In this document: piece by piece, positions 54,157-64,000 of the stretch
Layout: each line of letters begins with the position of its first letter
Position numbering within the stretch: position 1 is the first letter of the stretch
From: Phocoena phocoena
Lineage: Eukaryota; Chordata; Mammalia; Artiodactyla; Phocoenidae
NCBI RefSeq assembly: GCF_963924675.1
Contig: NW_027077396.1
Coordinates: 620,001 to 684,000, forward strand
Length of the DNA: 64,000 nt
Direction: 5' to 3'
The notes under the pieces: model-generated
Seen by the model: only the letters and a program-made list of their open reading frames with translations
What the model was told of the DNA's origin: nothing
Databases searched by the model: none
Program-made: the position numbers and the translations under genes

Positions 54157-55903
54157 GCAATTTCTGTGCAAAATGAACAGGAATAGGGAGAACCAATGAG
54201 AGACTAGCTGTAGGTGTCTGCACGGGCAAATGTAACGCTCATTTCCCACCAGGAAGAGGAATTAACCGAAGGCTCAGCGTGCCCTGCCGGAAACATATTA
54301 GGGCCTGAAGCAATCCTGCGGTTTTGTGCCCAGCTCACAAGAAAGCGAGTTGAAGAAAGGAGCTCAGGGGCACTGTAATTCACAAACCTGCAGAGTTATA
54401 AATGACAGCTATCCTCCAAAAATATATTGAAGTAAGCCTGCGAAGGGGAGTTGAAAGCGGGGCAGAATTTCAGGAAAACGATTGCAGGGGGTAGACTGGA
54501 ATTGCCCTGAAAGCATAGGAAAAGAGGCAGAACGTCGACAATGATGCACTTGGCCAAAAAGGGCGTATGTGTTTTTTCCTGAATATATTCAGGAAAAAAC
54601 ACATACGCCCTTTTTGGCCAACCAAGCAAGCCTGTAAATGAAATCTGCACTACAATGAAGTCTCACTGCCCCCCTGGCAAAAGGGCCATCTGAAAAAAGT
54701 GTAAAATCCAGAAAGGTAGGACAGGATATGGAGAACAGGGAGCCTTGTTATGCTGATTGGCAGGATGTAAATTGCCAGCAGCCACCCTGGAGAAGTGTAT
54801 GGTGTTTCCTGAAACACGAAAGAAACAAAGCAACACAGCCTATGGCACTTCCACTTATGGTCCTATAGCTTACGGAAATTAAAATCAAAAACAGACAGCC
54901 ACCCCAATATTTGAGACGGCTGTGTTCACAAGAAGCTCGTCTACAGTATCAGGTAAATATCCCAGAAAGCAAAAAATGGATAAAGAACTTGTGGCACGTA
55001 CGTACAATGCAATATCACTCAGCAATGAAATCTGTGTCATCAGGCCCATAGCGGCATAGTGAGTGGATGCAGGTACGGTGATTCTACGTGAACTACGTCA
55101 CACAGAAAAAGAAACATCATAAGATATCACGAATACACGGAATGTAAACTTGACTACACATGAACTGAATTACAAAATAGAAAAGGGTCTCAAATTTAGA
55201 AAACCAACTAGTGCTTGCTTATGGGGAAAGGTGCCTTGGGGTGCTGCATAAAACCAGAGACTGAAATTAGCACAGATAACTTTCCATAAGCCCAATATGT
55301 AATAGACAAGACCTACTCCTTGCTCAACGAAATGGACCCAACACCACATATTCAACGCCTAGGAATATACCTGACTAGGAAGAATCTTAAAACCCATGGA
55401 TATATATGTCTCCGTAAGAGAATCAAGGGTGTGTACAGCGGCCGAAAGGCAGCAGTGAAAATCCGATAAATCCCATTATCAAAATAAATTTCGAAAACAA
55501 AACACAAAGACAGTGAAATAGAGAGCAATTCTTAAATAATTCACTCAGGGCATGTGATGCAACCGGGATTGACCACATCTACACCCAGAGCTGGTTGAGA
55601 CATAAGGCTGGACACTTCAGGCTGATAGCATTGGTGAGTTTAGGTGAGCAAATGCACACCCTTTGAAGTCATACTGTATGGTACCTATTCCATGGGTCCC
55701 AACTCTTCAGGTTCAAGGGATTCTTCCTCCAGCTAAAACATGCATGTGAAACCCACAGTATGGTCCACCGTGTTATGGGGAAATGATTTAAAATGCATCT
55801 CAGTTTTCGTATCCTGGTCCTCGGGTTCACCATTCCAGATGATTTACTAACAGTCTCCCTGCTTGGAGAGTCAGTGCCTTTAACCTCCTGTTTGGCACAG
55901 CTT
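54157..55903. repeat. Satellite unit U32, prefix N, body A, both-arm palindrome variant
   Basis: It shares G at 54268, ACATATTAGG and the both-arm palindrome change (T at 54570, A at 54601) with U29/U30. It lacks their CTGTCAATG and TTTCAATAAG variants. Palindrome at 54550-54621. Confidence 0.96.
54550..54621. repeat. Palindrome copy in U32, paired change in both arms
   Basis: T at 54570 and A at 54601. It is related to U29/U30 by shared prefix markers. Confidence 0.96.
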
Positions 55904-57650
55904 GCAATTTCTGTGCAAGATGAACAGGAATAGGGAGAACCAATGAGAGACTAGCTGTAGGTGTCTGCACGGGCAAATGTAACGCTCATTTCCCACCAGG
56001 AAGAGGAATTTACCAAAGGCTCAGCATGCCCTGCCCGAAACAGATTAGGGCCTGAAGCAATCCTGCGGTTTTGTGCCCAGTTCACAAGAAAGCGAGTTGA
56101 AGAAAGGAGCTCAGGGGCACTGTAATTCACAAACCTGCAGAGTTATAAATGACAGCTATCCTCCAAAAATATATTGAAGTAAGCCTGCGAAGGGGACTTG
56201 AAAGCGGGGCAGAATTTCTGGAAAACGATTGCAGGGGGTAGACTGGAATTGCCCTGAAAGCATAGGAAAAGAGGCAGAACGTCGACAATGATGCACTTGG
56301 CCAAACAGGGCGTATGCGTTTTTTCCTGAATATATTCAGGAAAAAACGCATACGCCCTTTTTGGCCAACCAAGCAAGCCTGTAAAGGAAATCTGCACTAC
56401 AATGAAGTCTCACTGCCCCCCGGGCAAGAGGGCCATCTGCAAAAAGTGTAAAATCCAGAAAGGTAGGACAGGATATGGAGAACAGGGAGCCTTGTTATGC
56501 TGATTGGCAGGATGTAAATTGCCAGCAGCCAGCCTGGAGAAGTGTATGGTGTTTCCTGAAACACATAAGAAACAAAGCAACACAGTCTATGGCACTTCCA
56601 CTTATGGTCCTATAGCTTACGGAAATTAAAATCAAAAACAGACAGCCACCCCAATATTTGGGACGGCTGTGTTCACAAGAAGCTCGTCTACAGTAACAGG
56701 TAAATATCCCAGAAAGCAAAATATGGATAAAGAAGTTGTGGCACGTACGTACAATGCAATATCACTCAGCAATGAAATCTGTGTCATCAGGCCCGTAGCG
56801 GCATAGTGAGTGGATGCAGGTACGGTGATTCTACGTGAACTACGTCACACAGAAAAAGAAACATCATAAGATATCACTAATACACGGAATGTAAACTTGA
56901 CTACACATGAACTGAATTACAAAACAGAACAGGGTCTCAAATTTAGAAAACCAACTAGTGCTTGCTTATGGGGAAAGGTGCGTTGGGGTGCTTCATAAAA
57001 CCAGAGACTGAAATTAGCACAGATAACTTTCCATAAGCCAAATATGTAATAGAGAAGACCTACTCCGTGCTCAACGAAATGGACCCAACACCACATATTC
57101 AACGCCTAGGAATATACCTGACTAGGAAGAATCTTAAAACCCATGGATATATATGTCTCCGTAAGAGAATCAAGCGTGTGTACAGCGGAATAAACGCAGC
57201 AGTGAAAATCCGATAAATCCCATTATCAAAATAAATTTCAAAAAAAAATCATAAAGACAGTGAAATAGAGAGCAATTCTTAAATAATTCACTCAGGGCAT
57301 GTGATGCAACCGGGATTTAACACATCTACACCCAGAGCTGTTTGAGACATAAAGCTGGACACTTCAGGCTGATAGCATTGCTGAGTTTCGGTGAGCAAGT
57401 GCAGACCCTTTGAAGTCATACTGCATGGTACCCATTCCATGGGTCCCAACTCTCCAGGTTCAAGGGATTCTTCCTCCAGCTAAAACATGCATGGGAAACC
57501 AAGAGTATCGTCCACCATGTGATTGGGAAATGATTTAAAATGCATCTCAGTTTTCGTATCCTGGTCCTCGGGTTCACCATTCCAGATGCTTTACTAACAC
57601 TCTCCCCGCTTGGAGAGTCAGTGCCTTTAACCTCCTCTTTGGCACAGCTT
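55904..57650. repeat. Satellite unit U33, prefix D, body B, many private substitutions
   Basis: TTTCTGGAAAAC is shared with U22 and U37. Palindrome at 56297-56368 has one mismatch (A-to-C at 56306). About ten further private changes occur, including ATCTGCAAAAAG near 56440, GAGAAGACC near 57053, CTCCGTGCTC near 57064, CGGAATAAACG near 57187, and several at 57340-57400. Confidence 0.96.
56297..56368. repeat. Palindrome copy in U33, left-arm A-to-C mismatch
   Basis: C at 56306 interrupts the left-arm A run (CCAAACAGGG). The right arm is unchanged. Confidence 0.95.
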
Positions 57651-59397
57651 GCAATTTCTGTGCAAAATGAACAGGAATAGGGAGAACCAATGAGAGACTA
57701 GCTGTAGGTGTCTGCACGGGCAAATGTAACGCTCATTGCCCACCAGGAAGAGGAATTAAACAAAGGCTCAGTGTGCCCTGCTGGAAACAGATTAGGGCCT
57801 GAAGCAATCCTGCGGTTTTGTGCCCAGCTCACAAGAAAGCGAGTTGAAGAAAGGAGCTCAGGGGCACTGTAATTCACAAACCTGCAGAGTTATAAATGAC
57901 AGCTTTCCTCCAAAAATATATTGAAGTAAGCCTGCGAAGGGGACTTGAAAGCGGGGCAGAATTTCAGGAAAACGATTGCAGGGGGTAGACTGGAATTGCC
58001 CTGAAAGCATAGGAAAAGAGGCAGAACGTCGACAATGATGCACTTGGCCAAAAAGGGCGTATGCGTTTTTTCCTGAATATATTCAGGAAAAAACGCATAC
58101 GCCCTTTTTGGCCAACCAAGCAAGCCTGTAAATGAAATCTGCACTACAATGAAGTCTCACTGCCCCCCGGGCAAAAGGGCCATCTGAAAAAAGTGTAAAA
58201 TCCAGAAAGGTAGGACAGGATATGGAGAACAGGGAGCCTTGTTATGCTGATTGGCAGGATGTAAATTGCCAGCAGCCACCCTGGAGAAGTGTATGGTGTT
58301 TCCTGAAACACGAAAGAAACAAAGCAACACAGCCTATGGCACTTCCACTTATGGTCCTATAGCTTACGGAAATTAAAATCAAAAACAGACAGCCACCCCA
58401 ATATTTGAGACGGCTGTGTTCACAAGAAGCTCGTCTACAGTATCAGGTAAATATCCCAGAAAGCAAAAAATGGATAAAGAAGTTGTGGCACGTACGTACA
58501 ATGCAATATCACTCAGCAATGAAATCTGTGTCATCAGGCCCATAGCGGCATAGTGAGTGGATGCAGGTACGGTGATTCTACGTGAACTACGTCACACAGA
58601 AAAAGAAATATCATAAGATATCATGAATACACGGAATGTAAACTTGACTACACATGAACTGAATTACAAAATAGAAAAGGGTCTCAAATTTAGAAAACCA
58701 ACTAGTGCTTGCTTATGGGGAAAGGTGCCTTGGGGTGCTGCATAAAACCAGAGACTGAAATTAGCACAGATAACTTTCCATAAGCCCAATATGTAATAGA
58801 CAAGACCTACTCCTTGCTCAACGAAATGGACCCAACACCACATATTCAACGCCTAGGAATATACCTGACTAGGAAGAATCTTAAAACCCATGGATATATA
58901 TGTCTCCGTAAGAGAATCAAGGGTGTGTACAGCGGCCGAAAGGCAGCAGTGAAAATCCGATAAATCCCATTATCAAAATAAATTTCGAAAACAAAACACA
59001 AAGACAGTGAAATAGAGAGCAATTCTTAAATAATTCACTCAGGGCATGTGATGCAACCGGGATTGACCACATCTACACCCAGAGCTGGTTGAGACATAAG
59101 GCTGGACACTTCAGGCTGATAGCATTGGTGAGTTTAGGTGAGCAAATGCACACCCTTTGAAGTCATACTGTATGGTACCTATTCCATGGGTCCCAACTCT
59201 TCAGGTTCAAGGGATTCTTCCTCCAGCTAAAACATGCATGTGAAACCCACAGTATGGTCCACCGTGTTATGGGGAAATGATTTAAAATGCATCTCAGTTT
59301 TCGTATCCTGGTCCTCGGGTTCACCATTCCAGATGATTTACTAACAGTCTCCCTGCTTGGAGAGTCAGTGCCTTTAACCTCCTGTTTGGCACAGCTT
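57651..59397. repeat. Satellite unit U34, prefix E, body A
   Basis: Palindrome at 58044-58115, perfect. Small B-like marks at unit position 519 (CCCGGGCAAAAGG) and near 58482 (GAAGTTGTGG). Private GAAATATCAT and TCATGAATAC at 58605-58627. Confidence 0.96.
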
Positions 59398-61144
59398 GCA
59401 ATTTCTGTGCAAGATGAACAGGAATAGGGAGAACCAATGAGAGACTAGCTGTAGGTGTCTGCACGGGCAAATGTAACGCTCATTTCCCACCAGGAAGAGG
59501 AATTTACCAAAGGCTCAGCATGCCCTGCCCGAAACAGATTAGGGCCTGAAGCAATCCTGCGGTTTTGTGCCCAGTTCACAAGAAAGCGAGTTGAAGAAAG
59601 GAGCTCAGGGGCACTGTAATTCACAAACCTGCAGAGTTATAAATGACAGCTATCCTCCAAAAATATATTGAAGTAAGCCTGCGAAGGGGACTTGAAAGCG
59701 GGGCAGAATTTCAGGAAAACGATTGCAGGGGGTAGACTGGAATTGCCCTGAAAGCATAGGAAAAGAGGCAGAACGTCGACAATGATGCACTTGGCCAAAA
59801 AGGGCGTATGCGTTTTTTCCTGAATATATTCAGGAAAAAACGCATACGCCCTTTTTGGCCAACCAAGCAAGCCTGTAAAGGAAATCTGCACTACAATGAA
59901 GTCTCACTGCCCCCCGGGCAAGAGGGCCATCTGAAAAAAGTGTAAAATCCAGAAAGGTAGGACAGGATATGGAGAACAGGGAGCCTTGTTATGCTGATTG
60001 GCAGGATGTAAATTGCCAGCAGCCAGCCTGGAGAAGTGTATGGTGTTTCCTGAAACACATAAGAAACAAAGCAACACAGTCTATGGCACTTCCACTTATG
60101 GTCCTATAGCTTACGGAAATTAAAATCAAAAACAGACAGCCACCCCAATATTTGGGACGGCTGTGTTCACAAGAAGCTCGTCTACAGTAACAGGTAAATA
60201 TCCCAGAAAGCAAAATATGGATAAAGAAGTTGTGGCACGTACGTACAATGCAATATCACTCAGCAATGAAATCTGTGTCATCAGGCCCGTAGCGGCATAG
60301 TGAGTGGATGCAGGTACGGTGATTCTACGTGAACTACGTCACACAGAAAAAGAAACATCATAAGATATCACTAATACACGGAATGTAAACTTGACTACAC
60401 ATGAACTGAATTACAAAACAGAACAGGGTCTCAAATTTAGAAAACCAACTAGTGCTTGCTTATGGGGAAAGGTGCGTTGGGGTGCTTCATAAAACCAGAG
60501 ACTGAAATTAGCACAGATAACTTTCCATAAGCCAAATATGTAATAGACAAGACCTACTCCTTGCTCAACGAAATGGACCCAACACCACATATTCAACGCC
60601 TAGGAATATACCTGACTAGGAAGAATCTTAAAACCCATGGATATATATGTCTCCGTAAGAGAATCAAGCGTGTGTACAGCGGCATAAACGCAGCAGTGAA
60701 AATCCGATAAATCCCATTATCAAAATAAATTTCAAAAAAAAATCATAAAGACAGTGAAATAGAGAGCAATTCTTAAATAATTCACTCAGGGCATGTGATG
60801 CAACCGGGATTTAACACATCTACACCCAGAGCTGGTTGAGACATAAGGCTGGACACTTCAGGCTGATAGCATTGGTGAGTTTCGGTGAGCAAATGCAGAC
60901 CCTTTGAAGTCATACTGCATGGTACCCATTCCATGGGTCCCAACTCTCCAGGTTCAAGGGATTCTTCCTCCAGCTAAAACATGCATGGGAAACCAAGAGT
61001 ATCGTCCACCATGTGATTGGGAAATGATTTAAAATGCATCTCAGTTTTCGTATCCTGGTCCTCGGGTTCACCATTCCAGATGCTTTACTAACACTCTCCC
61101 CGCTTGGAGAGTCAGTGCCTTTAACCTCCTCTTTGGCACAGCTT
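59398..61144. repeat. Satellite unit U35, prefix D, body B
   Basis: Near the B consensus. Palindrome at 59791-59862, perfect. Confidence 0.96.
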
Positions 61145-62891
61145 GCAATTTCTGTGCAAAATGAACAGGAATAGGGAGAACCAATGAGAGACTAGCTGTA
61201 GGTGTCTGCACCGGCAAATGTAACGCTCATTTCCCACCAGGAAGAGGAATTAACCAAAGGCTCAGCGTGCCCTGCTGGAAACAGATTAGGGCCTGAAGCA
61301 ATCCTGCGGTTTTGTGCCCAGCTCACAAGAAAGCGAGTTGAAGAAAGGAGCTCAGGGGCACTGTAATTCACAAACCTGCAGAGTTATAAAGGACAGCTAT
61401 CCTCCAAAAATATATTGAAGGAAGCCTGCGAAGGGGAGTTGAAAGCGGGGCAGAATTTCAGGAAAACGATTGCAGGGGGTAGACTGGAATTGCCCTGAAA
61501 GCATAGGAAAAGAGGCAGAACGTCGACAATGATGCACTTGGCCAAAAAGGGCGTATGTGTTTTTTCCTGAATATATTCAGGAAAAAACGCATACGCCCTT
61601 TTTGGCCAACCAAGCAAGCCTGTAAATGAAATCTGCACTACAATGAAGTCTCACTGCCCCCCTGGCAAAAGGGCCATCTGAAAAAAGTGTAAAATCCAGA
61701 AAGGTAGGACAGGATATGGAGAACAGGGAGCCTTGTTATGCTGATTGGCAGGATGTAAATTGCCAGCAGCCACCCTGGAGAAGTGTATGGTGTTTCCTGA
61801 AACACGAAAGAAACAAAGCAACACAGCCTATGGCACTTCCACTTATGGTCCTATAGCTTACGGAAATTAAAATCAAAAACAGACAGCCACCCCAATATTT
61901 GAGACGGCTGTGTTCACAAGAAGCTCGTCTACAGTATCAGGTAAATATCCCAGAAAGCAAAAAATGGATAAAGAACTTGTGGCACGTACGTACAATGCAA
62001 TATCACTCAGCAATGAAATCTGTGTCATCAGGCCCATAGCGGCATAGTGAGTGGATGCAGGTACGGTGATTCTACGTGAACTACGTCACACAGAAAAAGA
62101 AACATCATAAGATATCACGAATACACGGAATGTAAACTTGACTACACATGAACTGAATTACAAAATAGAAAAGGGTCTCAAATTTAGAAAACCAACTAGT
62201 GCTTGCTTATGGGGAAAGGTGCCTTGGGGTGCTGCATAAAACCAGAGACTGAAATTAGCACAGATAACTTTCCATAAGCCCAATATGTAATAGACAAGAC
62301 CTACTCCTTGCTCAACGAAATGGACCCAACACCACATATTCAACGCCTAGGAATATACCTGACTAGGAAGAATCTTAAAACCCATGGATATATATGTCTC
62401 CGTAAGAGAATCAAGGGTGTGTACAGCGGCCGAAAGGCAGCAGTGAAAATCCGATAAATCCCATTATCAAAATAAATTTCGAAAACAAAACACAAAGACA
62501 GTGAAATAGAGAGCAATTCTTAAATAATTCACTCAGGGCATGTGATGCAACCGGGATTGACCACATCTACACCCAGAGCTGGTTGAGACATAAGGCTGGA
62601 CACTTCAGGCTGATAGCATTGGTGAGTTTAGGTGAGCAAATGCACACCCTTTGAAGTCATACTGTATGGTACCTATTCCATGGGTCCCAACTCTTCAGGT
62701 TCAAGGGATTCTTCCTCCAGCTAAAACATGCATGTGAAACCCACAGTATGGTCCACCGTGTTATGGGGAAATGATTTAAAATGCATCTCAGTTTTCGTAT
62801 CCTGGTCCTCGGGTTCACCATTCCAGATGATTTACTAACAGTCTCCCTGCTTGGAGAGTCAGTGCCTTTAACCTCCTGTTTGGCACAGCTT
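61145..62891. repeat. Satellite unit U36, prefix N, body A
   Basis: Palindrome at 61538-61609 has T at 61558 in the left arm but G retained at 61589, a one-arm version of the U29/U30/U32 state. Private changes: GCACCGGCAAATG near 61212, TATAAAGGACAG near 61391 and GAAGGAAGCC near 61419. Confidence 0.96.
61538..61609. repeat. Palindrome copy in U36, left-arm C-to-T
   Basis: T at 61558 with G kept at 61589. It sits in an N-prefix unit, the same prefix class as the both-arm variants. Confidence 0.95.
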
Positions 62892-64000
62892 GCAATTTCT
62901 GTGCAAGATGAACAGGAATAGGGAGAACCAATGAGAGACTAGCTGTAGGTGTCTGCACGGGCAAATGTAACGCTCATTTCCCACCAGGAAGAGGAATTTA
63001 CCAAAGGCTCAGCATGCCCTGCCCGAAACAGATTAGGGCCTGAAGCAATCCTGCGGTTTTGTGCCCAGTTCACAAGAAAGCGAGTTGAAGAAAGGAGCTC
63101 AGGGGCACTGTAATTCACAAACCTGCAGAGTTATAAATGACAGCTATCCTCCAAAAATATATTGAAGTAAGCCTGCGAAGGGGACTTGAAAGCGGGGCAG
63201 AATTTCTGGAAAACGATTGCAGGGGGTAGACTGGAATTGCCCTGAAAGCATAGGAAAAGAGGCAGAACGTCGACAATGATGCACTTGGCCAAAAAGGGCG
63301 TATGCGTTTTTTCCTGAATATATTCAGGAAAAAACGCATACGCCCTTTTTGGCCAACCAAGCAAGCCTGTAAAGGAAATCTGCACTACAATGAAGTCTCA
63401 CTGCCCCCCGGGCAAGAGGGCCATCTGAAAAAAGTGTAAAATCCAGAAAGGTAGGACAGGATATGGAGAACAGGGAGCCTTTTAATGCTGATTGGCAGGA
63501 TGTAAATTGTGAAGAGCCACCCTGGAGCAGTGTATGGTGTTTCCTGAAACACATAAGAAATAAAGCAACACAGCCTATGGCAATTGCACTTATGGTCCTA
63601 TTGCTTAGGGAAATTAAAATCAAAAACAGAGAGCCACCCCAATATTTGGGACGGCTGTGTTCACAAGAAGCTCGTCTACAGTAACAGGTAAATATCCCAG
63701 AAAGCAAAATATGGATAAAGAAGTTGTGGCACGTACGTACAATGCAATATCACTCAGCAATGAAATCTGTGTCATCAGGCCCGTAGCGGCATAGTGAGTG
63801 GATGCAGGTACGGTGATTCTACGTGAACTACGTCACACAGAAAAAGAAACATCATAAGATATCACTAATACACGGAATGTAAACTTGACTACACATGAAC
63901 TGAATTACAAAACAGAACAGGGTCTCAAATTTAGAAAACCAACTAGTGCTTGCTTATGGGGAAAGGTGCGTTGGGGTGCTTCATAAAACCAGAGACTGAA
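62892..64000. repeat. Satellite unit U37, partial, prefix D, body B, with a divergent tract
   Basis: Truncated by the window edge at unit position 1,109. Palindrome at 63285-63356, perfect. TTTCTGGAAAAC is shared with U22 and U33. The tract 63482-63631 differs at about 15 sites from other B units, while both flanks are normal. Confidence 0.95.
63482..63631. repeat. Divergent 150-bp tract in U37
   Basis: About 15 substitutions relative to other B units, including CCTTTTAATGC, TTGTGAAGAGCC, GCAATTGCAC, CTATTGCTTAGGG and CAGAGAGCC. Two of them match type A. Sequence on both sides is ordinary B. Confidence 0.9.

Larger units (their letters stand above)
1..64000. repeat. Tandem satellite array, 1,747-bp unit, A/B dimeric higher-order repeat
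   Basis: The same sequence recurs head to tail at 1,747-bp spacing from the first base to the last. Units are numbered U1-U37 from the motif GCAATTTCTGTGCAA; this phase is arbitrary. Type A and type B bodies differ at about 54 sites, spread over the unit. Examples by unit position: 629 C/G, 1271-1300 (GGCCGAAAGG / GGCATAAACG), 1415 (TTGACCAC / TTTAACAC) and about 1,520-1,620 (GTGAAACCCACAG / GGGAAACCAAGAG). Prefix variants at positions 1-260: E has AATTAAACAAAGG, D has AATTTACCAAAGG, N has AATTAACCAAAGG plus GGGGAGTTG. No unique DNA interrupts the array, so no stretch holds a gene. A centromeric or heterochromatic satellite is inferred from the organisation; the sequence family is not identified. 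Confidence 0.98.

Noticed and set aside
1..64000. CRISPR array
   Set aside because: Unit length, lack of unique spacers and absence of cas genes exclude it, despite palindromic repeats.

Overview
The whole window is one uninterrupted tandem array of a satellite DNA with a 1,747-bp repeat unit. I find no convincing protein-coding gene, RNA gene, transposon or unique sequence. The window starts and ends inside the array. It holds 36 complete units (U1-U36) plus the first 1,109 bp of U37, all in the same orientation. 34 of the 36 complete units are exactly 1,747 bp; U26 is 1,748 and U28 is 1,745. The short open frames recur at 1,747-bp spacing because the DNA is homogenised. They are not family members of any protein I recognise. 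The long, near-identical array and the C-to-T/G-to-A changes at CpG suggest a vertebrate, probably mammalian, centromeric or heterochromatic satellite. From memory, the 'common cetacean satellite' has a unit of about 1.75 kb, so a whale-type genome is a reasonable hypothesis, but length is my only basis for it. Higher-order layout: units fall into two body types, A and B. They differ by about 54 substitutions by hand count (about 3%) with no length difference, while units of one type are nearly identical. They mostly alternate A-B, giving a 3,494-bp dimer. The first ~260 bp also has three variants: D (normally after an A unit), and E or N (normally after a B unit). Order (prefix/body): U1 E/A, U2 D/A, U3 D/B, U4 E/A, U5 D/B, U6 E/B, U7 E/A, U8 D/B, U9 N/A, U10 D/B, U11 E/A, U12 D/B, U13 E/A, U14 D/B-to-A, U15 D/B, U16 E/A, U17 D/B-to-A, U18 D/B, U19 E/A, U20 D/B, U21 E/A with a B patch, U22 D/B, U23 N/A, U24 and U25 D/B-to-A, U26 D/B, U27 E/A, U28 D/B, U29 and U30 N/A, U31 D/B, U32 N/A, U33 D/B, U34 E/A, U35 D/B, U36 N/A, U37 D/B. 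Breaks in the alternation mark unequal exchange, local duplication and gene conversion. The most striking element is a spacer-free palindrome of 72 bp (two 36-bp arms) at unit positions 394-465 in every unit, about 37 copies in 64 kb. It is perfectly self-complementary in 32 of 37 copies by my reading. Three of those 32 carry matching changes in both arms. No canonical CENP-B box was found, so a regularly spaced, cruciform-prone dyad is the best candidate for a functional or structural element here. Other notable signals are a duplicated 5,241-bp trimer, a near-identical tandem pair (U29/U30), a 150-bp tract in U37 with about 10% divergence, and indels confined to three units (U5, U26, U28) that need a sequence-quality check.
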